A stretch of 64,000 bases of DNA from Acorus gramineus. Lineage: Eukaryota; Streptophyta; Magnoliopsida; Acorales; Acoraceae. The position numbers and the translations under genes were made by a program. Shown one piece after another: positions 38,801-47,134 of this stretch. Position 1 is the stretch's first letter, and each line of letters opens with the position of its first letter. The notes below the pieces were generated by a model. The model had not been told where the DNA came from and ran no database searches. It was given only the letters and a program-made list of their open reading frames with translations. The DNA is taken from positions 4,464,001-4,528,000 of the forward strand of contig CM060849.1 of NCBI GenBank assembly GCA_030737835.1, written 5' to 3'.

Positions 38801-39508
38801 ATAATTCCCTTCCATGGAAAAGGATTCTGAATTACTTATGGTTTGTCATCTTTCACAGAAACCTTTGGTCTGCAGCACCGCCCGATTGTGGAGTTTGCTC
38901 TTGAAAATGTTAATGCATTGAGGTTGCGGGAGAACAAGTTGCAATCTCAGAGGAATTATGCCATTTCAAAGGACATGGATTCTCACCAGACAAGTACAAC
39001 ACAACCAGAGGATGCTAATCCAGATTTTAAAGATGATCGTGGGAAACCTAAGAGGAGGAAAAACCGCCAAGAAAATAATGCGATGTCCAGTGTATCTAAA
39101 ACCAATATAGGCAGTGAAAGGGAAAAGAGAATGCACAAGTCCGACACAGATCCAGATGGTGTGAGCTTTGTTTCCAGAACAGAGAAGCGTATTACTTCTA
39201 AAGAAAGGCGAGGAAAGCTTCCTGCTGAAAGGGAAGGAAACATGCCTGTTAATAACAGCCAATTTGAATCTAACAAAGACAAAGGCCAGGTGGTTCCTAG
39301 AAAGAGGAAAGTGCAGAAGGATATTGACTTAGGGGAAGAGACCGGATTCAAAAGACCCAAGAAGAAAAAGAAATCTAGAGAAGTGGTAGATAAATTGGAT
39401 GTGCTGATAGAAAAATATCGTTCCAAGTTTTCAAACCGTGATTCCGCAGAAGTTGCTGATACTATGAAAAACAATTCTAAAGGACTTAGAAGATGGTTCG
39501 AGTCTTAA
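12255..39508 (+). CDS. RBM28: RBM28/Nop4-like multi-RRM nucleolar RNA-binding protein, 18 exons, 946 aa
   Basis: Exons deduced from GT-AG sites: 12255-12362, 12436-12496, 13733-13769, 17660-17790, 17947-18027, 18117-18204, 27149-27282, 31905-32044, 33152-33202, 33286-33368, 33448-33502, 33597-33711, 34435-34960, 35093-35303, 35395-35465, 37370-37538, 37618-37747, 38859-39508. They sum to 2841 nt (946 codons plus TAA) with no frame conflict. RRM1 (about residues 22-98) has RNP2 'LFVSNL' and RNP1 'RGFGFVQF', the latter in exon 3. A degenerate RRM (170-258) ends 'WARQLGGE'. The next RRM (265-345) starts '[11 protein letters not shown]' with RNP1 'KGFAFVSF'. An acidic linker (362-505) precedes an RRM starting '[10 protein letters not shown]', and a last RRM (645-745) has 'RGVAFVEF'. 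The tail is lysine-rich (KRPKKKKK) and ends 'LRRWFES'. Family knowledge: RBM28/Nop4 proteins act in the nucleolus in 60S ribosome biogenesis; the plant orthologue is about 1000 aa. Introns 3, 6 and 7 are 3.9, 8.9 and 4.6 kb because of insertions. The coding frame looks intact. Confidence 0.93.
12841..13005. repeat. Tandem duplication of an 80 bp unit (85 bp period) in intron 2
   Basis: Two units at 12841-12920 and 12926-13005 both start gcttctatttgtagtgtac and end gtagaatgtacattg. They are nearly identical (tttgaaaggt against tttgtaaggt), so the duplication is recent. Confidence 0.9.
15324..15889. mobile_element. Inverted-repeat MITE in intron 3, 566 bp
   Basis: Terminal inverted repeats are TCATAGTTGTCTGGGCG on the left and CGCCCGGACAACTATGA on the right. 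Subterminal GC-rich words (gcctaggcg) stand out from the AT-rich intron. Flanks tgagtg at 15318-15323 and 15890-15895 match over 6 bp. No coding capacity is seen. It is probably an hAT-like non-autonomous element, but a 6 bp duplication leaves the superfamily open. Confidence 0.75.
15958..16735 (-). pseudogene. PPR-protein relic in intron 3
   Basis: Read on the minus strand, pieces in shifting frames look like a PLS-class pentatricopeptide protein: '[17 protein letters not shown]', '[20 protein letters not shown]', '[10 protein letters not shown]', then '[12 protein letters not shown]' and '[20 protein letters not shown]'. These correspond to typical PPR phrases such as SWN.M, SLI.MY.KC and IH..I. 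Frames break repeatedly (open pieces at 16690-16433 and 16233-15958), so nothing functional can be made. PPR genes are often intronless, and this fragment is antisense to the host gene. Confidence 0.65.
18315..18685. mobile_element. hAT-like non-autonomous element in intron 6, 371 bp
   Basis: Flanking gtattgac repeats exactly at 18307-18314 and 18686-18693. An 8 bp duplication is typical of hAT elements. Termini are imperfect inverted repeats (CAATGTTGTAAAAAGC against TAGTGCTCTACAAAGC, 11 of 16). The interior contains 'cctaggcgcc', similar in style to the 15324-15889 element. Confidence 0.65.
19183..19279 (+). mobile_element. Short tRNA-derived-type SINE in intron 6 with 17 bp TSD
   Basis: The body is about 97 bp and ends in an A run. 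It contains an A-box-like segment (ttaagtcggcaagcacc) and a good B-box match (gatcaaatcc, fitting GWTCRANNC), the RNA polymerase III promoter elements of tRNA-derived SINEs. Target duplications of 17 bp flank it, with one mismatch: acgtggtttactcaaaa (19166-19182) and acgtgttttactcaaaa (19280-19296). Variable-length duplications and an A-rich tail are the mark of LINE-mediated insertion. Confidence 0.8.
20186..20703 (-). mobile_element. Older L1-type LINE, 3' portion
   Basis: A T run (A tail on the minus strand) at about 20186 is followed by LINE 3' sequence (cccctcgtacaaaatggaga, gagatctcc). Upstream lies a decayed reverse-transcriptase-associated zinc-binding region. Similar 3' ends occur at 20704, 26190 and 32160. 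It stops at 20703, where a younger LINE is inserted, and its reading resumes at about 26075. Confidence 0.7.
20913..24473 (-). pseudogene. LINE ORF2: AP endonuclease, reverse transcriptase, zf-RVT (broken)
   Basis: ORF2 starts [17 protein letters not shown], the usual first residues of a plant L1 AP-like endonuclease, with 'LQET', 'GDFNAI', 'LDRCFV' and 'SDHNS' motifs following. The RT has 'KAPGPGGFS', 'NYRPISLLN', 'FEKAYDSV', 'QGDPLSPF' and the catalytic 'QYADDTILL'. The C-terminal zinc-binding domain shows '[17 protein letters not shown]' and '[18 protein letters not shown]'. Breaks seen: a frame shift near 24300, an in-frame TGA near 23090 where tryptophan is usual, a TGA near 22577 just before QGDP (an arginine codon in relatives, consistent with CpG decay), and further shifts near 22230 and 21700. 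The catalytic residues survive but the ORF cannot be translated whole. Confidence 0.88.
24394..26010 (-). pseudogene. LINE ORF1-like region
   Basis: Two overlapping minus-strand frames (25980-25459 and 25667-24393) form the 5' part of the LINE. The first contains '[20 protein letters not shown]' and '[13 protein letters not shown]', resembling the DUF4283/RRM-like domain of plant L1 ORF1 proteins. The second is serine-rich and has '[15 protein letters not shown]'. ORF1 proteins bind element RNA. A frame shift between the two pieces suggests decay. I see no zinc knuckle. Confidence 0.6.
26075..26550 (-). mobile_element. Older LINE fragments, upstream part
   Basis: On the minus strand '[20 protein letters not shown]' (26165-26090) is a zf-RVT start that continues across the younger LINE into 20703 and below. 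Immediately upstream, another LINE 3' end (cccttgaatataaaggagat, with a decayed zf-RVT reading up to 26550) abuts it. At least two older 5'-truncated copies are therefore stacked here. Confidence 0.6.
28014..30477 (-). mobile_element. Solo LTR in intron 7, 2464 bp, 5 bp TSD
   Basis: The element begins TGTTACGCCCCGAGG and ends CCAGGTTAACA, giving TGTTA...TAACA termini. Flanking aatat is repeated exactly at 28009-28013 and 30478-30482. Internal landmarks match the other LTRs in reverse (cgcgaggggtgagctacaag near 28431, GC-rich stretch near 29640-29730). No internal coding region, primer site or polypurine tract is present, so it is a solo LTR left by LTR-LTR recombination. It contains a 25-base C run at 29766-29790. 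It lies antisense in the RBM28-like gene. Confidence 0.85.
30771..30821 (-). mobile_element. Minimal LINE tail (51 bp) with 14 bp TSD
   Basis: A T run followed by gttttgaagaaagatagga is the 3' end of the LINE family seen at 20704. It is bounded by exact 14 bp repeats tccaattggaaatt at 30757-30770 and 30822-30835. It is a severely 5'-truncated insertion. Confidence 0.8.
32150..32620 (-). mobile_element. Two truncated LINE 3' tails in intron 8
   Basis: The segment at 32155-32330 has the family's 3' text (gaagaaaagataggagctac, ggggacgaggggtcttt). A second tail starts with a T run at about 32372 (tttgaaatgaaagtcaaccc) and runs into a C/A-rich stretch. Neither holds coding sequence and exact borders were not fixed. 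Confidence 0.55.
35832..36690. repeat. Long inverted repeat (about 145 bp arms, about 565 bp loop) in intron 15
   Basis: The left arm at about 35832-35975 (ctgcattttggacatgcatg to tgtatacaccatga) is the reverse complement of 36541-36690, with few mismatches. The loop includes a 21-base C run at 36031-36051. No obvious target duplication was found at the arm ends. Confidence 0.8.
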
Positions 39509-40163
39509 CTGACCAGACATAAACTTGATAAATGCCTGCTGAATGATTGGAATTTGGCTGAGGAATTGTGAATGGTTGGGCATTCTGTAGCAGAATTTTG
39601 AAATGGGAGAAACTTGTTTATTAAAATTTGTCACAGTGCTTGTGGGAGTTAATGTGTTAACTAAAATTTTGAATGTCATTGTAATTTTATCTTTTGAAAA
39701 ATCTAAATTATGCACTACACCGATAAATAAAATGCAATTGACCCCTTGAAAACGTGTCTACAAAAAGGATCCCATTTGGTTGAACCATTTTTAGAATCAA
39801 GAAAATACCTATTGCAACCAAAACATGTCAACTCAAGTATATAAATATGTTACTTGAATATCAAGCTAGGCGCATGAGCTTTATCAACAGCTCACGGACA
39901 CTTCTCTCTACTTGAATGTTTGTCAGATGTGAATCCCAGAAAGCTACTTTCACAATCCAAGTATAGATATGTTATATGACATTTTTGTTTTGAAGAATGC
40001 TTATGATTTGAACTGTCAGATTTGAGAGCCGAACTAAATTTAATGAACCTGAATACCATGTGCATAAATTGATTACCCATATGTGCAAAAGTAGAACAAT
40101 AATTGTCCGAAAAAAAAAAAAAAAAAATTGTTTGTATTTGTATTCAAATTGGAAGCATAAGCT
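39509..40163. other. 3' UTR of the RBM28-like gene and convergent intergenic spacer
   Basis: After TAA at 39506-39508 there is about 200 bp of 3' UTR-like sequence. AATAAA at 39726-39731 is the best polyadenylation signal candidate. The rest up to the kinase gene tail is AT-rich, with an A run near 40110-40127. I see no other gene. Confidence 0.55.
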
Positions 40164-40490
40164 CTACATCTTAGACCCTCTTATAGGCCCAACTACTGTA
40201 CAAAAGAAAAACAACAACTGACTTGAAAACACCACAGAACTGGACACTGAACCCCTCTTGAACAAGAGAGAACCCAGAAACAAAACTAAAACGACTAGAC
40301 CAAGCAGTAGCACAACATATCTCAAAGAGCATGCGTTCCGCGTTGTCCAGTCATTGGTAGTGCATAATCCATCGTCAACCACCCCTGTCTGGCTCTCCTC
40401 TGACGACGTTAAAACAAGGGATTCTTCCACTCCTCTCACCAGAATCCAATCATCGTCCCCCGACCAATCCGGTCGTCTCGTGTTTGCGAG
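40164..40490 (-). pseudogene. In-frame C-terminal extension of the kinase after a TAA
   Basis: Directly after TAA the kinase frame stays open to the stop at 40164-40166. It begins LANTRRPDWSGDDDWILVRG. An acidic W-x-V-R motif of this type is what I expect in the tail of MAPKKK15-21 relatives, and this is from memory rather than an alignment. Further on, a strongly hydrophobic 20-residue stretch (40260-40319, Leu/Val-rich) would be a membrane anchor. Either a single substitution created the TAA and cut off this tail, or the tail is untranslated 3' sequence. The open length and motif favour the former. Confidence 0.6.
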
Positions 40491-41408
40491 TTATTGCATT
40501 CGATCAACAGCAGAAGAAGAGTCATTGGTGGTCGCATATTCATCCAATTCTACGTCACCAGTACTTAAATCTGAAAATTCGCCAATAGCGAACACGCTTT
40601 TCGGCGAATAGACCGCGCACGTGCATCCACCACTCGCGTATTCCTCCGCCACGAACGGGTGGTCCAGCAGCATCTCAGCCGTCCATCTCTCCTCCGGCTC
40701 TCTCACTAGGCACTTGCTCAGAAAATCCTTCCCCTGCTTCGACATCATCTCCGGAATCTTCGGCTGACCACAACCGATCTCAAACAACAGCGCCTCGACT
40801 TCCATGCTCGGCCAAACGGTTTCCCCGAACACCATCTCAGCCACAACGCACCCGAAAGCCCACACATCCGACGGCGGCCCGTGCTCCCCTCTCAGCACGG
40901 ACTCGGGCGCCATGTAAAGCGGCGTCCCGCAATATCCGCTATCGCCCCGCAATCCGGACTTCCTTGCGAGCCCGAAATCGGCGATCTTGACGCGATCGTC
41001 GTCGAAGACGAGGACGTTCTGAGGCTTGACGTCGCAGTGGACGAAGCCGCTCGTGTTCACGTGACGGAGGCCCAGCAACAACGACCTCGCGTAACGCCTC
41101 GCGACGGACTCGGGAATTCCGCCCCTGCTGTGGTGGATGAGGTCGTGGAGGGACCCGCGTTGGGCGTACTCCAAGAAGAGGTTGTAGCGTCGGTGACCGT
41201 CGCGTTCGGTCGTGACGTCGTCGCCGAAGAAGCCGATGATGTGGGGACAGCCTTGGAGGAGTGTCAGCACCGATTTTTCGTGTCGAAGAGAGGAGGATTC
41301 GGAGAGGGGAGCGGATTTGACGGCCATGAGAGGATCGTGGCCGTTGGAGACGGCGTTGACGGTGGCAAATGTGCCTCTGCCTAATGTGTTTCCCCTCACC
41401 CAACCCAT
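40491..41408 (-). CDS. MAPKKK15-21-type protein kinase (305 aa), intronless
   Basis: A complete kinase domain is present: P-loop GRGTFATV (residues 10-17), catalytic K31 in 'AVKSA', alpha-C E44, 'HCDVKPQN' with catalytic D126, DFG at 144-146, and 'GTPLYMAPES' (161-170), a plant MEKK-like MAPKKK pattern. The domain ends at about residue 252 (HPFV). Intronless genes starting 'M.W.RG..LGRG' are typical of the plant MAPKKK15-21 clade, several members of which are induced by abscisic acid and act upstream of MKK3. The ORF ends at TAA (40491-40493), but the same frame continues open for 108 further codons (see next entry), so the protein may be truncated. The coding region is GC- and CpG-rich compared with its surroundings. 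It is convergent with the RBM28-like gene. Confidence 0.92.
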   Translation of the reverse strand: MGWVRGNTLGRGTFATVNAVSNGHDPLMAVKSAPLSESSSLRHEKSVLTLLQGCPHIIGFFGDDVTTERDGHRRYNLFLEYAQRGSLHDLIHHSRGGIPESVARRYARSLLLGLRHVNTSGFVHCDVKPQNVLVFDDDRVKIADFGLARKSGLRGDSGYCGTPLYMAPESVLRGEHGPPSDVWAFGCVVAEMVFGETVWPSMEVEALLFEIGCGQPKIPEMMSKQGKDFLSKCLVREPEERWTAEMLLDHPFVAEEYASGGCTCAVYSPKSVFAIGEFSDLSTGDVELDEYATTNDSSSAVDRMQ

Positions 41409-41600
41409 GCTTCCACTGTTTTTGCTCTGTTTTGGCTCTCCTTATTGTGTTGTGTGTGTATATATATTATGAGCACGTGCAGATTGAGAAGGAAATCTGG
41501 ATTTATGTCCTGATTGGAGGAGGAAAAGATTTACGGTTCCGATGCTTGAGGGCTTTTACTTAAATGCGTCAAGAAAAACGTGCTGGTTCTCTGCACTGAT
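41409..41600 (-). promoter_or_regulatory. Kinase promoter with TATA box and G-box/ABRE cores
   Basis: On the minus strand a tatatata stretch lies at about 41459-41468, roughly 55 bases upstream of the ATG. A palindromic CACGTG (41474-41479, context gcacgtgc) is just upstream, and another ACGTG core is at 41578-41582. ACGTG-core elements bind bZIP factors of the ABA response, which fits the known ABA induction of this kinase clade. Confidence 0.5.
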
Positions 41601-42114
41601 GTTCATGGTCTGTTAAAAAGTCTGACGACGAAATCATGGACTATTTTCGAACTAGGCCAAAGTCTAACTTGATTATAGTTTTGTTACAAAGGGGAATGAA
41701 TCGCGGGTTTCAGTTTATGATGCGCATAAAGTCGGATAGGGAAAAATTCAAAGTACCGCCTCTAAACTATTTCAGTTTAGATAAATTTTAAAACGGGATT
41801 AGAATTGAGAGAGTGGGATTGAGAATCCTTGATTAGGGGGATTGAAAAATTCCTCTCAAGAGATAGTATTCCTCCAATTCCAATCCAGGTGATTAAAAAA
41901 AAAAAACATTTTTATTCAGGCTCTTCATCTCCTTTAACACATAATATATATATATATATATATTAAAATACACATACACACACACATATATATTAATATA
42001 TTATATTAAATATATATATACATATATTTATATTATATTATAATATATATTTATATAATATATCAATATATATTATTATATATATATATATAATTATATT
42101 CAAGCATTAATATA

Positions 42115-42157
<43 letters not shown>

Positions 42158-42324
42158 TTAATATAAATATATATAATATAATATATTCAAGCATTAATTG
42201 TGATGCACACGTTCATAAATACTCTTGATTTATTTTAATTATATAATATATGAATAAGGAAGCTTTCATAACCTATTGATTGAATGATATGAGATTCATG
42301 TAATTTATCATAACTAATTTGCTA

Positions 42325-42385
<61 letters not shown>

Positions 42386-44399
42386 TACTATCATAACTAT
42401 TTTGCTATGATATTATAACTAATTTGCTATGATATATATAATACATCTAATATATATATTGGGTATTTTTATAAATATATTTTTTATATTGTAATCCATG
42501 CATTACCAAACACATGATTGAGATTGAGAATCTCAATCTTATTTTTTGAATCATGTTCCTTACTAAACAGGTTGTCATTATTCACAATCCCAATCCACCT
42601 GGATTTAGAATCCCAAACCAACTTGTCAACCAAACATGTTACTTTTCTTAAAATCCATGTACCCCATACATAAATCAAAATAGATAAAGTTTCATTAACG
42701 GATAATGAATATTTTGTAAATATTCCATTTACTTAATCCTGCCTGAAAATGCTATATACCAAAAAATTATAATTGTGTTAAAAATACAAAAACATCTATA
42801 AAATGATGATTTTACTCTTCTATATAGATTATAAAATCATATTCGAATGAGAAATTATCATTTACAAAATATTTTTATAAAAGTTTAATACATTGTAAGT
42901 TTTTTTTGTATATTGTGTTTTCAATTAAGGTTAACCAAACAGAATATTCTTCATCTGTCATTAAAAATTTAACTCAGGGGGTTATTTGGAGTTACATAAG
43001 TGTTTTTATATGGACTTTATGACAAATCAAAGGGTTATATAGATTTCGAACAGTTTAGAGGGGGTTATATGAAGTTTTCCCAACCAGAGAAAGTAGAGAA
43101 GGTAAATTTTGGCCCACCGCTTAGAGTAACTAATGATAATAAAATAACGTGAATGTATTCGTCCCCTCACCCAGCCCCAGGTGCATAAAACAGTGGGCTT
43201 ACATTTACATCTTGAGATTGCGTTCCCGGGTGTAAAATCTCCACGTCTCCACTAAAAAAAAAAAAAAAAGTGAATCCGAGAAGTAAGAACGAAACGAAAT
43301 CGGCCGCATTGAGGTAGCTCTCAAAACGCGGGCCATGTTCGGTGCACGCACATATGAAATTAATACCTCGTCCAGTAGAAAGCGTGTTTTAGATTATTTG
43401 TTATCTGTTGATTTTTTTATTTTTTTGTTATTCTCCAAACACCCCTTCATGGTTATCTACAAGGTTGGCCCAGGTGTTGGGGGCTGTTGGAAGGATGATT
43501 GTCAAAGTGAATATTTGACCTGTCAAATCTGTCTCTCAGCTGATTCAATGTTTCTATTTTAAATAGAAGCCAATCTCAGTTCACATGATTCGGTTTCATT
43601 TTTTTTTTTTTAGTATAACCAACCAACCAACCATCGCCGCATTATTTTCATGCATGTTATGCATGAGTTGGAACACAACGGATGATGACTTATTTATAAA
43701 AATGGTAGGTTTTGATATCAAATTTTGATATTCACATTCTCCAATGATCATAACATAATGGTTCAGAATTTATCTGCGTTAAGAGTAGGTCTTGACGCTG
43801 ATTTACTCATATGTTTATTGATGATTATTCGAAAGAATTTTTCGTTGGACCGGAACAAACAGACGGAGGTAGCCTTCTTAGCTCGACCATAAGATCAGCC
43901 ACAAGGGGTTCCTCCGATAAAAAAAAAAAAATCTTGGCATTCACTTACCCTCTTGTGTGTTGGTAAAAATTGAAAATTTTTCTGTGGGATGAAAACATAC
44001 AAGCGAAGGTAGCTTATCTAACTCCGCCAAAAGGTCAGCTATGCGAGAACCCTCTAATTTGAAAAAATAATAATAAAAATAAAATAAAAATCATGTTACA
44101 CATTTTATCTAATATTATATGCATTTATATATAAAAAAATTTCTATACAATATAAATGCATATAACCTCTAAATATGTGCAAGGGCGTACAACCTCTAAA
44201 TCTCAGTTCACATTAAGGAAAGAAAGATTTATATCCTGTTCCGATGCTGAATCCTTTTTTGCTTTAATGCTGCAATGAATACTGATGTTCATGGTCTGGC
44301 GAAATACACGAGCTATACAGTTAATAGTCTTGGCCAGTTGGCCTTTCTAGCATGGCTAAGGGGAATGAATCACTCTGCAACTCTGGATAAGAATTTTGA
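41601..44399. other. AT-rich intergenic region with TA microsatellites and MITE fragments
   Basis: No gene is recognised. TA-rich tracts occupy about 41942-42190 and 42329-42380. Short inverted ends (gggaaaaattcaaagtaccg at 41741 and its diverged complement ending 43081) suggest a worn MITE about 1.3 kb long. A diverged repeat pair (gaggtagccttcttagctc near 43866, gaaggtagcttatctaactc near 44006) is also present. Confidence 0.5.
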
Positions 44400-44757
44400 T
44401 GTGTTTGTTTGCCTCGAATAACCCCTGATAAAGTAGGCTATAATAAACTGATATAAAGTTGTATATCGATTCCAATCAACCCCTAGAATTAAAGTTATCA
44501 TAGGTTATTCTACTAAAAGAATATGTGGGCTCACTATCAAATCAATTGTTATTATCTCTTATAAATCATCTGTCAAATCAACTATCATTATTTTTTTACC
44601 TTTTTAAATCCTTATCCATATTTTATTCAAATTTTACCTAAACAACAAAACATTTATTCTTACGTTTATCAACGAGAATAATTCAAAACACAACCAAACA
44701 AAAAATCACTTTATCCTTATTTATACTCACTTATGCTTGCATAAACGTATACCCTAT
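44400..44757. mobile_element. MITE-like element, copy 2, cut by the Tat element
   Basis: This stretch is the reverse complement of about 11300-11670, with the same order of blocks. It ends abruptly at the first base of the Tat 5' LTR. The expected remaining end is not clearly visible beyond 63534. Confidence 0.6.
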
Positions 44758-45721
44758 TGTGGAGGTAAAAATCCTTACCACGACACGTGTCATATCAGGG
44801 GTAATGTGTCACACAAGGACGAATGTGGGCCTACTGTGGGACCCGCAAATCCGAGTTCCAATCCTTGGTCATGATGACTCTCCCAAATGTACTAACACGA
44901 CTAGATCGAGTGTCTAGTTGGGCAGTCAAGCACCTGGAGAACGAGTAGTCTAAGGCACGATCAGACATGAGGTCTGGTCGGTCGACCTTACTCTTCAAAA
45001 GAAAGTAGTCCAAGGCACGACCAGACATGAGGTCTGGTCGGTCGACCTTACTCCTCGAAGGCGAGTAGTCTAAGGCACGACCAGACATGAGGTCTGGTCG
45101 GTCGACCTTACTCCTCGAAAGCGAGTAGTCTAAGGCATGACCAGACATGAGGTCTGGTTGGTTGACCTTACTCCTTGAAGGCGAGTAGTCTAAGGCACGA
45201 CCAGACATGAGGTCTGGTCGGTTGACTTTACTCCTCGAAGGCAAGGTGTGAAACGTATGGGTGAGCACATCAAGAGACCCCGAGCAAGATGAATAAACGG
45301 TCAGAAGACCACTAACGCCTGTAACTGCCAAGGTGGCATTTAGGGCCCATTTCCAGCAGAACGTGGGTAATCAAGGACCGACGTGGAGCGTAAATGATGG
45401 GGGAGTTTCCCTGGGAAAAAGCCCACTAAACACTTAGTGGCAAGGTGGTTACAAGGGTAATTAAGGAACTACGTGTGACTTGATCCCAAGGGGTACGTAG
45501 GCAGCCTATAAAGAGGTCGCGCGCTCAACACTCTAGGGGCTCAGTTAAGCAAGGTCAAAAAAGTTATCCATTGAGTCTAGCACAATCATTGTGCGCCATT
45601 TGTGTTATTTCCTATTCAGTCATTGAGAGAATTGAAGCATAGCTACAAGAATTCATATTGCTTGAGTTTTTTTTCTCAAGAAATTTACAAATTTAACTGA
45701 AGGGGAAAAATATCCACCTCA
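44758..45721 (+). repeat. Tat 5' LTR, 964 bp, with five 60 bp repeats
   Basis: Starts TGTGGAGGTAAAAATCC and ends ATCCACCTCA. About 44940-45240 holds five tandem units of 60 bp with the core 'gcacgaccagacatgaggtc' followed by tggtcggtcgacc. Each unit has a palindrome ACCAGAC-atgag-GTCTGGT. The 3' LTR has only three units, which accounts for its 121 bp shorter length. The minus-strand frame at 44831-45331 is a repeat artefact. Confidence 0.92.
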
Positions 45722-45722
45722 G

Positions 45723-45744
45723 TTTGGCGCCGTCTGTGGGATCT
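45723..45744 (+). other. Primer binding site region
   Basis: The sequence tttggcgccgtctgtgggat follows the LTR end by one base. TGGCGCC matches the 3' end of plant tRNA-Asp (…GGCGCCA). The match weakens after about nine bases, a form I recall as common in Tat-type elements. Confidence 0.6.
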
Positions 45745-45758
45745 GAAACAAAAAGGCA

Positions 45759-47130
45759 ATGTCTGCAATGTCCGGTCTGAGTGACACCAACGCAGGAGGA
45801 CGACAGGAACAAAATGTTCTCCCATCTGATGCTGCCGATGGCTCATCGGAAACCTTGGTTAGTCAGGTCTAGGGCCTCAGGCGGATTATGGAGTCCACAT
45901 TGGAAACTCTATTTACCCGTCTGTAAGGGTCGATGCAGTAGATGATCGAAGCCTCGATGCAACAGTTTTATACGAACATGGATCGATAACTGCCAGTCCA
46001 GGAAGAAATCCGACCACCACCTCTTGTACGACCCAACCCCCTAACCGTCAATGTTGAAGGATCGGAGGGAAGTACCTCTTCCTCCAATCAGAGGCAGCGG
46101 TCTCGGTGGCGTTCGTGCACCCCTTGAGCGGGTCAACGGCTTCACGAAGAACAGAGGTGTGGGCGCTCACCTCGTGGAGAACGCTCCGCAGGGTGCGAGG
46201 CCTCTCGGAGGCAAACACACCAAGGGCGATCGGCCTTACACAAAGTATCGGAAGGACGTCAGTATAATTCTCCACCCCGCCATCGAGCCGGGGCAGCGAT
46301 CGCACAGCCTCGTTACGCCTTGCGTTCTGAGGTACGGCGCGTTCTGAATCACGAGATGATGGAGCACGCAATACGGGGATTCGCCTCCCCGTTTTGCTTA
46401 GAGATTCTCCGAGAACGACTTCCTCAAAATTTTGTTCAGCCCAAATTCAAGCTATACAATGGCACAACGGATCCCTATGATCATATCTTGGCGTTCCAAC
46501 ATTCGATGGCATTGTATGAGCTCTATGATAGGCTTATGTGCTGCCTCTTCCCTTCCAACCTAGAAGGGGCTGCTTTGACTTGGTTCCATCTCCTTCCCCC
46601 TTTGACAATCAAAACTTTCAAGGAGCTCGGCACTATGTTCACCGAGCACTTCATCTGTAGTCGGTGGAGGAAGAAGGACCTCGGCGATCTCATGAAGATC
46701 CAAATGTTGTCGGGAGAGACGATTCGGCAGTTTGTCGATCGCTTCGGCATCCTTAAGTTTGAAGCAGAAGACTGCAATGAGGACGCTGCAATAATGGCTT
46801 TCCCGAATGGCCTACCATCCGAAAATGGCCTCAAGGAGTCGCTTAACAAGCGCACCCCTTCTGACTTGCGTGATTTGATGGGGCATGCTGAAAAGTACGC
46901 CAAGGTTGAAGAAGAATCAAGGACCCTTAAGCAGGCGGTGGCTGCGTCCCGGTCTTCGCCAACGGCTACCAACCCGTCACCAGCAGTAAAGCGCCCGCAG
47001 AATCTGCGTTAGAAGGACCAGCGGGGCGAGAAGGGCAAGAAGCCTGGTGCCTCAACAAACGAGGTATGAGGAGGAAGGGGGATGTTCTTCAAGATCCCTC
47101 CATCACAGATCCTATCTAAAATCCAGGGGG
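45759..47130 (+). pseudogene. Tat gag (capsid region), broken
   Basis: An ATG at 45759 opens a frame that stops at TAG 45870-45872. The same frame is open again from about 46320 to 47012. It reads as a retrotransposon gag domain: 'FVQPKFKLYNGTTDPYDHI', 'AALTWFHLLP', 'FTEHFICSR', 'LRDLMGHAEKY'. Gag forms the virus-like particle. Stops and at least one shift near 47100 separate it from the zinc-knuckle part. Confidence 0.85.
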
Positions 47131-47134
47131 AGCC

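Noticed and set aside
40881..41384. 167-codon plus-strand frame
   Set aside because: Shadow of the kinase gene on the opposite strand, open because of high GC at third positions.
43860..44060. Repeated motif resembling a tRNA or SINE (gaggtagcc...agctc)
   Set aside because: No cloverleaf, no convincing B box and no TSD were found; recorded only as a diverged repeat.
44940..45240. CRISPR-like array of repeats
   Set aside because: Units are contiguous 60-mers without unique spacers, in a plant retrotransposon LTR.
44831..45331. 166-codon minus-strand frame with a 20-residue repeat
   Set aside because: It is the translation of the 60 bp LTR repeats (a multiple of three, so any frame without a stop stays open). 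No start context or domain.
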